DNA from: Chloroflexota bacterium
Lineage (GTDB): Bacteria; Chloroflexota; Dehalococcoidia; Tepidiformales; Tepidiformaceae
Direction: 5' to 3'
Assembly: GCA_016234445.1 (NCBI GenBank)
Contig: JACRBT010000011.1
Coordinates: 1-64,000, forward strand
DNA length: 64,000 bases
Shown piece by piece: positions 48,743-58,490 of this stretch (its first letter is position 1; each line of letters begins with the position of its first letter). The position numbers and the translations under genes are program-made. A model generated the notes under the pieces. That model searched no databases and was not told where the DNA came from. It saw only the letters and a list, made by a program, of their open reading frames with translations.

Positions 48743-50629
48743 ATGCCTGAACAGCGGATGTACGGTCTCTGGGACAGCCCAATCACTCCGGCGAGCCTCT
48801 CCGTGTCCCTCCGCCTCTCCGAGCCGTGCTGGGATACCGACGGCCGCACCCTCGGCTGGGTTGAAGGACGCTCCGACCGCGGCGTCCTCGTGGTCCAGGA
48901 CGCCGACGGCGGCGTGACCCGCGACCTGACGACCGACATCTCGGTCCGCGCCTTCGTCGGCTATGGGGGCGGCGACTTCACGCTGTCGCACGGCGCTGCC
49001 TACTTCGTTGGCCAGGCAGACCAGCGCATCTACCGCCAGGAACTCGCGGGCGGGCAGGCCAAGCCGATCACGCCGGCGTTCGGGGCCGCTTCAACACCGG
49101 TGGTGTCGCCCGACGGCCGCTGGCTCGCCTACGTCCACACCTACGAAGACGTGGACGCGATCGCGGTGGTCGACACGGCCGGGAAGCACTGGCCGGCACG
49201 GCTGGGCGAAGGCCGCGACTTCTACATGCAGCCCGCCTGGCACCCGTCCGGCGCCCGCCTGGCGTGGGTCGAATGGGACCACCCGAACATGCCCTGGGAT
49301 GGCACCGAACTGAAGCTCGCAGACCTCGCATTCCCCGAGGGCGGGCTCCCGGTGATGACCAGGGCGGCCGTCATCGCGGGCGGGAAGGACGTCTCGATCT
49401 TCCAGCCAGGGTTCTCGCCCGATGGGGCCGCGGCCTACTACATCTCCGACGCGACCGGATGGGGCCACCTCTACCGCCGCGACCTCGCGACCGGCGCAGT
49501 CACCCGGCTGACGGACGGTGCCGCCGACTACGGCGAGCCCGCCTGGAACCAGGGCCAGCACAACTTTGCGGTCTTGCCCGGCGGCGACATCGTCACGGTC
49601 AGGGCCGACGGCGGTTTCGACACGCTGGTTCGGGTCCGCCGCGACGGCAGAGTGGAGGACATCCCTGCAGGCGCCGGATACAGCAACATCGCCCTGCCGG
49701 CAGCCTCGCCCGCGGCCGACCGGGTGGCCTGCGTCGCCAGTTCGGGGACCATCCCCGGGCGGGTCGTGGTTTTCGACCTTGGGGCCGGCGCGGCGTCGGT
49801 GCGGCGCAGGAGCGATGGCGAGACCGTCCCGGTGGCGGCGCTCTCGAACCCGCGGCCCGTCACATGGAAGTCCTTCGATGGCCAGGATGCTCATGGGCTC
49901 TACTTCCCGCCTGCGAGCGAGCGCTTCGAAGGCAGCGGCAAGCCCGCCCTCGTCGTCCTGGTCCATGGCGGGCCTACTTCCCAGGCGCAGGCGTCGTGGA
50001 GTCCCCAGGCGCAGTTCTTCGCCACGCGCGGCTACGCGGTCCTGAGCGTCAACTACCGCGGAAGCACGGGATACGGGCGCGACTACATGCTCAAGCTCCG
50101 CGAAAGCTGGGGCATCTACGACGTGCAGGACTGCAAGTTTGGCGCTCAGCACCTCGTGGACGAGGGCCTGGTGGATGGAACGAAGCTCGTGATCATGGGC
50201 GGTAGCGCCGGCGGGTTCACCGTCCTCCAGTCGCTGGTCGAACTGCCGGGATTCTACAAGGCCGGGCTCGCCCTCTTTGGCGTGGCCAACCAGTTCACCC
50301 TCGCCAGCGACACCCACAAGTTCGAACAGCGCTACTCGGACACACTGCTCGGACCGCTTCCCGAAGCTGCCGCGGTTTACCGGGCGAGGTCCCCGATCTT
50401 CCACGCCGCCAGGATCGTCGACCCGGTCGCCGTCTTCCAGGGCGAGATCGACCGCGTCGTCCCCCGGGAACAGAGCGACACCATCGTCGCGTCACTGAAG
50501 GCGCGCGGTGTGCCCCACGAATATCACGTCTACCCGGGTGAGGGACACGGCTGGCGCAAGACCGAGACGATCGAGCAGTTCTACACCTCGGTCCAGCGGT
50601 TCCTGAAGCAGTACGTCCTCTTCGCCTGA
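48743..50629 (+). CDS. S9 family peptidase (acylaminoacyl/dipeptidyl type)
   Basis: A 628-residue protein with an N-terminal beta-propeller (repeats such as SPDGRWLAYVHTYE, HPSGARLAWVEW and SPDGAAAYYIS) and a C-terminal alpha/beta-hydrolase domain. The catalytic triad is visible: Ser488 in GGSAGGF, Asp570 in GEIDRVVP and His602 in GEGHGW. There is no signal peptide, so it acts inside the cell on short peptides. AAGGAG precedes ATG 48743. Confidence 0.88.
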   Translation: MPEQRMYGLWDSPITPASLSVSLRLSEPCWDTDGRTLGWVEGRSDRGVLVVQDADGGVTRDLTTDISVRAFVGYGGGDFTLSHGAAYFVGQADQRIYRQELAGGQAKPITPAFGAASTPVVSPDGRWLAYVHTYEDVDAIAVVDTAGKHWPARLGEGRDFYMQPAWHPSGARLAWVEWDHPNMPWDGTELKLADLAFPEGGLPVMTRAAVIAGGKDVSIFQPGFSPDGAAAYYISDATGWGHLYRRDLATGAVTRLTDGAADYGEPAWNQGQHNFAVLPGGDIVTVRADGGFDTLVRVRRDGRVEDIPAGAGYSNIALPAASPAADRVACVASSGTIPGRVVVFDLGAGAASVRRRSDGETVPVAALSNPRPVTWKSFDGQDAHGLYFPPASERFEGSGKPALVVLVHGGPTSQAQASWSPQAQFFATRGYAVLSVNYRGSTGYGRDYMLKLRESWGIYDVQDCKFGAQHLVDEGLVDGTKLVIMGGSAGGFTVLQSLVELPGFYKAGLALFGVANQFTLASDTHKFEQRYSDTLLGPLPEAAAVYRARSPIFHAARIVDPVAVFQGEIDRVVPREQSDTIVASLKARGVPHEYHVYPGEGHGWRKTETIEQFYTSVQRFLKQYVLFA

Positions 50630-50716
50630 GTCGCCCCCGTGGAGCCGCAGGACGACCCCCGCGGTGAGCCGCCGTACAGCCCGGAAGCGACGGACGCGCT
50701 ACCCTGTGCTGGCGCC

Positions 50717-52117
50717 ATGTCAGCACCCGCCGCCGTCACGCCCACCACCAGTCCAGCAGCGCTCCTGGCACGATCGTTGCTCTCGTCTGGCCGCTCGCCG
50801 GCGAAAGTACTCCGGGTAGCGCCTCTACCGCCGGCGGTCGTGGAAGCGCTTTGTGCGCGCGGCGACGGGTGGCTGCGGGAACGGGCTGTCGTCTCGTGGG
50901 AACAGCCGGCGAAGGGTCACGCGGCGTACGGTTTCGGGGAGGCGTGGCGCCTCCGGGGCGAACGTGGCGAAGGGCCCGAAGCGGTCGCCGCCGCGGTGCG
51001 GCAGGTCACCGGGGCGTCCCGGGCGACGAAGCGCGATGGCGGCCCACGGCTCCGTATCTTCGGCGGGATGTGTTTCGACCCGGCGCAGCCGAACCGCGAC
51101 GCGCGCTGGCAGGCTTTCGGCGACTGGCAATTCGTGGCGCCGCGGCTCCTCCTTCTTCGCGACGGCGACGCCTGGTCCGGCACGCTCACCTGGAAGCTCG
51201 ACGGCTCGGAGGATGAACCCGGCCTCGCCCGGGCGGTCGACCGCGAACTCGATGCCGTGGTCACGGCCGGCGACCAGCCCGGCGGCCGCCGTGGCGATGC
51301 TCCGGGCACCTGGCCGCCCGAGGGAGTCTGGAAACAAGCGGTCGCCGAGGCTGTCCGTGAAATCCGCGGCGGCGACTGGCGGAAGCTCGTCCTCGCCCGG
51401 AGCGTGACCGTGACGATGCCCGGCCGGGTCTCCCACGGCCCGCTCCTCACGCGGCTGGCGGCACGGTATGCAGGCTGCTACATCTTTAAGTTCGCGGCCG
51501 GGGACGACGCCTGGCTGGGGGCGACGCCCGAGCTCCTGGTTTCGCTCCGGGCGCGCACCGTCTCCGCCGCCTGCCTCGCCGGTTCGCGGCCCCGCAACAT
51601 CGACCCGGTCGTCGATGCGCGGCTCTCCGCCGACCTCCTCGGCAGCGCGAAGGAACGCTCCGAGCACGCATTCGTAGTCGACATGATGCGCGACTCGCTG
51701 GGGCCGCTGTGCGACGGCCTTTCCGCCCCGGCAACGCCCGAGATCATGCGGATGGCGAACATCCAGCACCTCTACACCCCGGTCGCCGGCCCGGTGGCCG
51801 ATGGGGTCGACATCTTCGACCTCGTCGCCGCGGTGCACCCGACCCCGGCGGTGGGTGGCTGGCCGCGCGAAGGTTCCCGGGAGGCGATCCGGCGGCTGGA
51901 GGGGATGGACCGGGGCTGGTACGCCGCTCCCATCGGCTGGGTGGACGACGCCGGAGAAGGTGAGTTCGCGGTGGCGCTCCGTTCGGCGCTGGTCCGTGGC
52001 GAATGCGCTACCCTCTATGCGGGCGCGGGCATCGTCGCCGGTTCGGACCCCGCGGAAGAACTGGCGGAGACCGAGCTGAAGCTTCGGCCACTCTGGGAAG
52101 CCCTCAAGGAAAGCTGA
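50717..52117 (+). CDS. menF: Isochorismate synthase MenF
   Basis: A 466-residue chorismate-binding enzyme that makes isochorismate for menaquinone. The catalytic C-terminal domain begins near residue 210 with GDWRKLVLARSVTV and continues through CYIFKFAAGDDAWLGATPELLVS, AGSRPRN, SAKERSEHAFVVDMMRD and VHPTPAVGGWPRE to a terminal TLYAGAGIVAGSDPAEELAETELK. The gene starts the men operon. ATG 50717 is preceded by TACCCT 11 nt away; the start is less certain than for the others. Confidence 0.92.
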   Translation: MSAPAAVTPTTSPAALLARSLLSSGRSPAKVLRVAPLPPAVVEALCARGDGWLRERAVVSWEQPAKGHAAYGFGEAWRLRGERGEGPEAVAAAVRQVTGASRATKRDGGPRLRIFGGMCFDPAQPNRDARWQAFGDWQFVAPRLLLLRDGDAWSGTLTWKLDGSEDEPGLARAVDRELDAVVTAGDQPGGRRGDAPGTWPPEGVWKQAVAEAVREIRGGDWRKLVLARSVTVTMPGRVSHGPLLTRLAARYAGCYIFKFAAGDDAWLGATPELLVSLRARTVSAACLAGSRPRNIDPVVDARLSADLLGSAKERSEHAFVVDMMRDSLGPLCDGLSAPATPEIMRMANIQHLYTPVAGPVADGVDIFDLVAAVHPTPAVGGWPREGSREAIRRLEGMDRGWYAAPIGWVDDAGEGEFAVALRSALVRGECATLYAGAGIVAGSDPAEELAETELKLRPLWEALKES

Positions 52118-52118
52118 C

Positions 52119-53858
52119 ATGGAAACGGCCGAGGCCAACACGCGGGCGTCCCGTGCGTTCGTCGCCGCCCTCGCGCGCGCCGGCGTGACCGACGCCTGCG
52201 TCTCGCCGGGTTCCCGTTCAACGCCGCTGACCCTCGCGCTCGCCGAACAGCACGCCATCCGTCCCTGGCTCCATCTCGACGAACGCTCGGCCGGGTTCTT
52301 CGCCCTCGGGCTCGCGCGGGCGACGGGCCGCCCGGTGGCGCTGGTCTGCACCTCCGGCACCGCCGCGGCCAACTACCTCCCCGCGGTGGCGGAAGCGAAC
52401 CTGGGCCGCGTCCCCCTCATCGTCTGCACGACCGACCGGCCCCCGCACCTGCGCGACGTCGGAGCAGCCCAGACGATCGACCAGGTCCGCCTTTACGGCA
52501 CGCATGTGAAGTGGTCCCAGGACCTCCCCCTCCCGACTTCAGACCGCGCGGTTGAGCGCTTCGAGGCGTTCGCGGCGAGGGCCGTCGCCGAGGCTGTGGA
52601 TGGGATAGCGGGGCCGGTCCACCTGAATCTCCCCTTCGACGAACCCCTCCTGCTGCCGCCCGATCGGCACCCGGCACCACTGCCGCCGGCCGCGCGCGGA
52701 GCCATCCCGCGGCGGACGCCAGCCTCGCCGGTGGGCGTTGGGGACGCGCTCGCGGTCCTTCGCCGCAGCGAGCGGCCTATCATCGTCGCCGGCCCGGAAA
52801 CGGGCGGGCTGCCCGCAGCGGCCGTCGCCCAACTGGCGGAGCGGCTCGATGCACCCATCCTGGCCGACCCCCTCAGCGGCCTCCGCACCGGGGGGCACAA
52901 CCGCGATCGGGTCGTCGACTCTTACGACGCCTTCCTCCGCGACCCGAAAGCATCCCGGCTGGCGCCCGACGTCATCCTCCGCTTCGGCGCCGTGCCGACG
53001 TCGAAGCCGCTGAACCAGTTCATCGCCCGCCAGGCTGGCGCCAGCCACATCCTCTGTGACCTGCCGGGGGGCTGGCGCGACCCCGACGCGCTGACGACGC
53101 GCTTCATCGGCGGCGATCCCGCCCTCGTTTGCGACGAGCTCACCGGTGGACTCCCGGCGAGGGCGGCCGGAGACTGGACGCGCGAATGGGTGGCGACCGG
53201 CCGCCGGGCGGCGACGGCCATGCGCGAGGCCGCCGAGGCCATCGACGAACCCTTCGAAGGCCGCGTCTTCACCGAGCTCCAGGACGCGCTCCCCGCCGGC
53301 TCCACCATCGTCGCCGGGAACAGCATGCCGGTGCGGGACATGGACTCGTTTGTCGCATCTGGCTCGAAGTCCCTCAGACTCGTGGCGAACCGGGGCGCGA
53401 ACGGGATCGACGGGGTCGTCTCGAGCGCGGTGGGCGCCGCGGCCGCCGGCGACGGCCGGGTCGTGCTCGTCATCGGGGACCTTTCCTTCTACCACGACAT
53501 GAACGGCCTCTGGGCGGCGAAGCGGCACGGCCTCGACCTCACGATTGTGCTCGTGAACAACGAAGGCGGCGGCATCTTCCACTACCTTCCCCAGGCGGCG
53601 CACCCCGCCGTCTTCGAAGAGTGGTGGGGCACGCCGTCCGGCCTCGACTTCCGGCACGCGGCCAACCTCTACGGCGCCACCTACGCGTGCTCGGCGGACT
53701 GGCCGGCATTCCGGCGGGCGCTGACGGAGGGCGCCGGGTCCGGCCTCCACATCATCGAGGTGCCGACCGACCGCGCCCGGAACGCGGCGATGCACCGCGA
53801 GGCATGGGACGCCGCTTGCCGGGCCGCCTGGCAGCCCGAGGGAGCGGCTGTCCCGTGA
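52119..53858 (+). CDS. menD: MenD, SEPHCHC synthase
   Basis: A 579-residue ThDP enzyme joining 2-oxoglutarate to isochorismate. N-terminal CVSPGSRSTPLTLAL and LDERSAGFFALGLA, with the catalytic glutamate, are diagnostic, as is CTSGTAAANYLPAVAEA. The ThDP/metal site is GDLSFYHDMNGL...VNNEGGGIFHYLP. It starts 1 nt after the menF stop. Confidence 0.95.
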   Translation: METAEANTRASRAFVAALARAGVTDACVSPGSRSTPLTLALAEQHAIRPWLHLDERSAGFFALGLARATGRPVALVCTSGTAAANYLPAVAEANLGRVPLIVCTTDRPPHLRDVGAAQTIDQVRLYGTHVKWSQDLPLPTSDRAVERFEAFAARAVAEAVDGIAGPVHLNLPFDEPLLLPPDRHPAPLPPAARGAIPRRTPASPVGVGDALAVLRRSERPIIVAGPETGGLPAAAVAQLAERLDAPILADPLSGLRTGGHNRDRVVDSYDAFLRDPKASRLAPDVILRFGAVPTSKPLNQFIARQAGASHILCDLPGGWRDPDALTTRFIGGDPALVCDELTGGLPARAAGDWTREWVATGRRAATAMREAAEAIDEPFEGRVFTELQDALPAGSTIVAGNSMPVRDMDSFVASGSKSLRLVANRGANGIDGVVSSAVGAAAAGDGRVVLVIGDLSFYHDMNGLWAAKRHGLDLTIVLVNNEGGGIFHYLPQAAHPAVFEEWWGTPSGLDFRHAANLYGATYACSADWPAFRRALTEGAGSGLHIIEVPTDRARNAAMHREAWDAACRAAWQPEGAAVP

Positions 53859-54697
53859 CCCGCATGGCCCTCGCGCCGGGGTTCGCGCTGAACGTCGAAG
53901 TGGAGGGCTCGGGGCCGCCGCTGGTACTGCTCCACGGCTTTACCGGCTCGGCGAAAACCTGGGGCCCGCTCGCGCCTCTCGCCGAACGCTGGACCCTCGT
54001 CGCCTTCGACATTGTTGGCCACGGGCTCTCGGATTCGCCCCCTGATCTCGACCACTACGCGATGGAGACGTGCGTTGCCGACCTCGTGGCCGCCACCGGG
54101 AGCCTCGGGTTCAGCCGGGCCCACTGGCTCGGCTATTCCATGGGCGGCCGGACAGCGCTGCATGTCGCAGCGGCCTTCCCCGAGGCCGTCCGCTCACTCG
54201 TGCTCATCGGCGCCTCGCCCGGGATCGACTGCGCCGAAGACCGGATCGCCCGGCGGTCGGCGGACGAGTTGCTCGCCCGCAAGATCGAAGCTGAGGGCGT
54301 TGAGGCGTTCGTCGACTATTGGGAGAACATCCCCCTCTTTTCGACCCAGAAGCTCCTGCCGCCGGAAATCCGGTCAGGCGTGCGGGCGGGGCGGCTGCGG
54401 AATTCGGCCGCGGGGCTGGCCAACAGCCTCCGGGGGATGGGCGCCGGCGCGCAGGAGCCGTTGCACCAGCGCCTCGCCTCGCTGACGATGCCAACACTCC
54501 TGCTCGCCGGGTCGGAAGACACGAAGTACGTGGCCCAGGGCCGGGAAATGGCGGCGGCGATGCCCCATGCGCGGTTCGAAGTCATCGACGGCGCCGGGCA
54601 CGCTGCCCAGCTCGAACGCCCGGACCGCTGCCTGGAACTCATTCGCGGTTTCCTCGAAGACGTCGAGGGAGCCGACCAACACGGAGTCGCACCATGA
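53855..54697 (+). CDS. menH: MenH, SHCHC synthase (alpha/beta hydrolase fold)
   Basis: A 280-residue alpha/beta hydrolase-fold enzyme. [15 protein letters not shown] carries the oxyanion residues, and [13 protein letters not shown] the nucleophile. The C-terminal [12 protein letters not shown] supplies the histidine. GTG 53855 overlaps menD (GTGA). It eliminates pyruvate from SEPHCHC. The C-terminal tail overlaps menB by 4 nt. Confidence 0.9.
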   Translation: MTRMALAPGFALNVEVEGSGPPLVLLHGFTGSAKTWGPLAPLAERWTLVAFDIVGHGLSDSPPDLDHYAMETCVADLVAATGSLGFSRAHWLGYSMGGRTALHVAAAFPEAVRSLVLIGASPGIDCAEDRIARRSADELLARKIEAEGVEAFVDYWENIPLFSTQKLLPPEIRSGVRAGRLRNSAAGLANSLRGMGAGAQEPLHQRLASLTMPTLLLAGSEDTKYVAQGREMAAAMPHARFEVIDGAGHAAQLERPDRCLELIRGFLEDVEGADQHGVAP

Positions 54698-55521
54698 CCT
54701 TCGAGTGGCAAACCGCCGCGACCTATGAAGACATCCTCTACCAGAAGGCGGAGGGCATCGCCCGCGTCAGCATCAACCGGCCGGAGGTCCACAACGCCTT
54801 CCGCCCGAAGACGGTGTTCGAGATGCTCGACGCCTTCGCCCGCGCCCGCGAGGACCCTGAAGTAGGCGTGGTCCTCTTCTCGGGTGAAGGTGGGCGGGCC
54901 TTCTGTTCCGGGGGCGACCAGCGCGTGCGCGGCCATGGGGGCTACGTAGGCGAAGACGATGTTCCCCGGCTGAACGTGACGGACCTCCACAAGCTGATCC
55001 GCTCGATGCCGAAGCCGGTGATCGCGCTGGTCGCGGGTTACGCGATCGGCGGCGGGCACGTGCTCCACGTGATTTGCGACATAACGATCGCGGCTGAGAA
55101 CGCCCGCTTCGGCCAGACGGGCCCGAAGGTCGGCTCGTTCGACGGCGGGTTCGGCGCCCTCCAGCTCGCCCGCAACGTCGGCCAGAAGAAAGCCCGCGAA
55201 ATCTGGTACATGTGCCGGCAGTACGACGCGAAGGAGGCGCTCGACATGGGCCTCGTCAACGCCGTCGTGCCGCTCGGCCGCCTCGAAGCCGAGGGCGTGA
55301 AGTGGGCGAAAGAGATGCTGCGGATGAGCCCGATCGCCCTGCGCATGCTCAAGTCGTCGTTCAACGCCGAGCTCGACGGCATGGCCGGGATCACCGAGCT
55401 CTCCCACAACGCGACGATGCTGTTTTACATGAGCGACGAGGGGAAGGAGGGCCGAAACGCCTTCCTCGAAAAGCGCGAACCGGAGTACTCGGACCCGCGG
55501 AAGTTCCCGCGGCGCGGCTAG
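54694..55521 (+). CDS. menB: MenB, 1,4-dihydroxy-2-naphthoyl-CoA synthase
   Basis: A 275-residue crotonase-fold enzyme forming the naphthoquinone ring. It has [53 protein letters not shown], and [36 protein letters not shown], all typical of MenB. Translationally coupled to menH. Confidence 0.95.
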   Translation: MTFEWQTAATYEDILYQKAEGIARVSINRPEVHNAFRPKTVFEMLDAFARAREDPEVGVVLFSGEGGRAFCSGGDQRVRGHGGYVGEDDVPRLNVTDLHKLIRSMPKPVIALVAGYAIGGGHVLHVICDITIAAENARFGQTGPKVGSFDGGFGALQLARNVGQKKAREIWYMCRQYDAKEALDMGLVNAVVPLGRLEAEGVKWAKEMLRMSPIALRMLKSSFNAELDGMAGITELSHNATMLFYMSDEGKEGRNAFLEKREPEYSDPRKFPRRG

Positions 55522-55528
55522 CGGCCCC

Positions 55529-56662
55529 ATGACCGGCGTCACCCGCTTCGCCTGGCGGCCGTTCGCCATTCCCTTCCGGGAGGAGTTCGTCGCCGCCCAC
55601 GGGACGCTGCGCGAGCGCGCCGGCGTGGTGATGCTCGTCGAGACGGCGAGCGGGCTCCGCGGGATCGGCGAAGCTTCCCCGTTGCCGTCCTATGGCGGGG
55701 GCTCAGTCAAAGAAGTACTCGCGGCCTGCCCTGCCGCCGGTGCCACCCTCGTCGGCGGGACCCTGCCCGGGGACGACGAGGATTGGATGCCACCCTCCGG
55801 CCTGAGTGCTGGCTCCTCCGCTGCCCTCCGCTGCGGGGTGGAGACAGCGCTTGCGTCGATCGCGGCGGAGGCGGCGGGACAGCCGCTCTGGCGATGGTTC
55901 CGCGGCGGCGAAGGCCCGGCCGAAGCTGTGGTGGCGGTCAACGCCGTGGTCGATGCGGGGGAACCGAAGGCTGCAGCCGCGGAAGCGCTTGCGTACGTCC
56001 GCCGCGGGTTCAAGACGCTCAAGCTGAAGGTCGGGACCGGGGACGACATCGAGCGCGTCCTCGCCGTGCGCAGGGCCGTCGGGCCGGCGATTGCCCTCCG
56101 TGCGGACGCCAACGGGGCGTGGCCAATCGACGGGGCGCCGGGACTCCTCGGCCGGTGCCGGGAGCTCGGGCTTGAGATGGTCGAACAGCCGGTCGCGCCG
56201 GGCCCCGGTGCGATTGCACGGATGGCCGCCCTGGCGCGGTCCGTCGCGCCGCTCCTCGTGGGCATCGACGAATCCTGCCGTTCGATGGCGGACGTGGGCG
56301 AGATGGCCGCCGACGGCGCCGGGCTGGTGGCCGTCATCAAGCCGATGGTCACCGGCCTCGCCGAAGCGCGGCGGATGGCGGGCGCCGCTGCCGCCGCAGG
56401 TATCCCGGTGGTAGTGACCACGATGTTCGACGCCGGGCCTGGGACCGCCGTGGCGATGCACCTTGCCGCCTCGCTCGGGGGCGGTTCGCTGGCCCACGGG
56501 CTGGCCACCCTGGAGCACCTCGCCGGCGACATCGTCAGCGGCGTCCCAGCGGTCGAATCGGGCAGCGTCCGGCCGGGCGACCGCCCCGGCCTGGGGCTCG
56601 CCCTCGACGAGGCGGCGCTGGAGCGTTTCGCGACCGGCCCCTGGCGGGAGGCACGGGCGTGA
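55529..56662 (+). CDS. menC: MenC, o-succinylbenzoate synthase
   Basis: A 377-residue enolase-superfamily enzyme that dehydrates SHCHC. It has the catalytic lysine pair in TLKLKVG, metal ligands in LRADANGAW, the EQP motif and GIDESCR, and the second lysine in VAVIKPMV. It starts 7 nt after menB and overlaps menE by 4 nt. Confidence 0.93.
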   Translation: MTGVTRFAWRPFAIPFREEFVAAHGTLRERAGVVMLVETASGLRGIGEASPLPSYGGGSVKEVLAACPAAGATLVGGTLPGDDEDWMPPSGLSAGSSAALRCGVETALASIAAEAAGQPLWRWFRGGEGPAEAVVAVNAVVDAGEPKAAAAEALAYVRRGFKTLKLKVGTGDDIERVLAVRRAVGPAIALRADANGAWPIDGAPGLLGRCRELGLEMVEQPVAPGPGAIARMAALARSVAPLLVGIDESCRSMADVGEMAADGAGLVAVIKPMVTGLAEARRMAGAAAAAGIPVVVTTMFDAGPGTAVAMHLAASLGGGSLAHGLATLEHLAGDIVSGVPAVESGSVRPGDRPGLGLALDEAALERFATGPWREARA

Positions 56663-58113
56663 ACAGCGAAGCGCCGCTGCTCCCCGACTGGCTTACCCAT
56701 CGCGCCGCGGTGCTTCCCCGCCATCCCGCAATCGTCGCGGGGGGTGAGATCGTCACGTACCGGGAACTGCATGGACGAGCCCTCCGGCTGGCTGGCGCAC
56801 TTGCAGAGATGGGAGCCGGGCCCGGGCGGTTGGTCGGTCTCCTCGCGCCGAACTCCCTCGCCTTCGCCGAGACGGTCCACGCTGCGATGCAGTTGGGCGC
56901 GATCCTCCTGCCGCTGAACCTGCGGCTGACCGCGGAAGAGCTCGCCTACCAGCTCAGGGACGCGGGCGCCGAGGTCCTGCTCTGCACCACCGAAACTGCC
57001 GACGCCGCTGCCGCCGCCGCGACGAGGGCGGGCGTCCGCGAGCCGGTGGTCCTGCCCGTCGAAGGCGGGGCGGCGATCGCCCCGCGCGAGACCCACGCGC
57101 CGGACGACGTCCACAGCATCATCTACACCTCCGGCACCACCGGCAGTCCGAAGGGCGCGGCCCTCACCTATGGGAACTACTGGGCCAGCGCCGCGGGGTC
57201 CGCCTTCAACATCGGGGTGTCCCCCGGTGACCGCTGGCTCGCCTGCATGCCGCTCTTCCACGTCGGCGGGCTTTCGATCCTCCTCCGGAGCGTCATCTAC
57301 GGGACCACGGCGGTCATCCACGAGCGCTTCGAGGAAGCAGCCGTGAACCGCGCCCTCCGCGAGGACGGCGTGTCGCTGCTCTCGGTCGTCCCGACGATGC
57401 TCGAACGGATGCTGGTCGCCGACGACCGGCCGTTCCCGCCGAGCGTCCGCTGCGTGCTGGTGGGAGGCGGCCCGGTGAGCGAGGAACTCCTCCGGCGGGC
57501 GATGGAGCGCGGCCTGCCGGTTGTTCAGACCTATGGCCTGACCGAGGCCGCCAGCCAGGTGGCGACGCTCGCGCCCGGGGACGCGCTCGCGCACCTGGGT
57601 TCGGCCGGAAAGCCGCTGGTGACCACGGAAATGCGGGTCGACTCGCCGCCGGGTGAGCCGGGCGAAATCCTCGTCCGGGGGGCGACCGTCTCCCCCGGCT
57701 ACTGGCGCGACGGGCGGGTCGAGCCCCAGGGTGGTGACGGTTGGCTCCACACGGGCGACATCGGCCGCCTGGACGGGGAAGGCTTCCTCTTTGTGCTGGA
57801 CCGTCGCGACGACCTCATCGTCTCGGGTGGCGAGAACGTCTACCCGGCGGAGGTGGAAGCGGCCCTGGCCGGGCACCCCGCGGTCCGCGCGGCGGCCGTC
57901 GTGGGCATCCCCGACCAACGCTGGGGACAGGTTGTCGCTGCCGCCGTCGTGGTCGAGCCGGGGTTCGATCCCGGCGTGCTCGATGGCTGGCTCGAGGTGC
58001 GGTTGGCGCCATTCAAGCGCCCGCGCCGGTTCGTGGCCGTGGAGGAGCTGCCGATGACGGCGAACGGCAAGGTCCAGCGGCGGTTCGTCCGGGAGCTGTT
58101 CCCAAACGGGTGA
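56659..58113 (+). CDS. menE: MenE, o-succinylbenzoate-CoA ligase
   Basis: A 484-residue acyl-adenylate enzyme. The AMP motif IIYTSGTTGSPKGA is clear, then PLFHVGGLSIL, TYGLTEAASQ, LHTGDIGRLD, DLIVSGGENVYPAEVE and the catalytic lysine in MTANGKVQRR. GTG 56659 is coupled to menC by GTGA. It ends the men cluster. Confidence 0.94.
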   Translation: MNSEAPLLPDWLTHRAAVLPRHPAIVAGGEIVTYRELHGRALRLAGALAEMGAGPGRLVGLLAPNSLAFAETVHAAMQLGAILLPLNLRLTAEELAYQLRDAGAEVLLCTTETADAAAAAATRAGVREPVVLPVEGGAAIAPRETHAPDDVHSIIYTSGTTGSPKGAALTYGNYWASAAGSAFNIGVSPGDRWLACMPLFHVGGLSILLRSVIYGTTAVIHERFEEAAVNRALREDGVSLLSVVPTMLERMLVADDRPFPPSVRCVLVGGGPVSEELLRRAMERGLPVVQTYGLTEAASQVATLAPGDALAHLGSAGKPLVTTEMRVDSPPGEPGEILVRGATVSPGYWRDGRVEPQGGDGWLHTGDIGRLDGEGFLFVLDRRDDLIVSGGENVYPAEVEAALAGHPAVRAAAVVGIPDQRWGQVVAAAVVVEPGFDPGVLDGWLEVRLAPFKRPRRFVAVEELPMTANGKVQRRFVRELFPNG

Positions 58114-58135
58114 CCCCTTCTGCCGGCACACGCGC

Positions 58136-58141
58136 TACAAT
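58136..58141 (+). promoter_or_regulatory. -10 box TACAAT, 7 nt before the HIT-protein ATG
   Basis: TACAAT is followed by 7 nt and ATG 58149 with no ribosome binding site. It fits the leaderless pattern and suggests that the HIT-YqeK pair is transcribed separately from men. Confidence 0.5.
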
Positions 58142-58148
58142 CGCGGCG

Positions 58149-58490
58149 ATGGCCGACTGCCTTTTCTGCCGCATGCACGCCGGGGAGATCCCGGTCGAGA
58201 AGATCGCCCGGAACGAACACGCCTTCGCCATCCGCGACATCAACCCGCGGGCGCCAGTGCATGCGCTCGTCATCCCGCGCCTCCATGTGCCGACCGCGAA
58301 AGACATCGGCTGGACCCACGGCGAGATGCTGGCGGGGCTCTTTTCCCTGGCGACGGAGGTCGCGCGGGTCGAAGGGGTCTACGACGCTGGCTACCGGCTC
58401 GCCTTCAACGTCGGCGACAACGCGGGGATGACCATCTTCCACCTCCATCTCCATGTGCTCGGCGGCCGCAAGCTCGGTCCCGAAGGCTGA
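58149..58490 (+). CDS. HIT-family (HinT-like) nucleotide hydrolase
   Basis: A 113-residue HIT protein with DCLFCRMHAGEIPVEKIARNE at the N-terminus (CXXC zinc-type pair), DINPRAPVHALVIPR, NVGDNAGMTIFHLHLHVLGGR, where HLHLH is the triad. It hydrolyses nucleoside phosphoramidates or AMP derivatives. Its stop overlaps the next start (TGATG). Confidence 0.9.
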   Translation: MADCLFCRMHAGEIPVEKIARNEHAFAIRDINPRAPVHALVIPRLHVPTAKDIGWTHGEMLAGLFSLATEVARVEGVYDAGYRLAFNVGDNAGMTIFHLHLHVLGGRKLGPEG

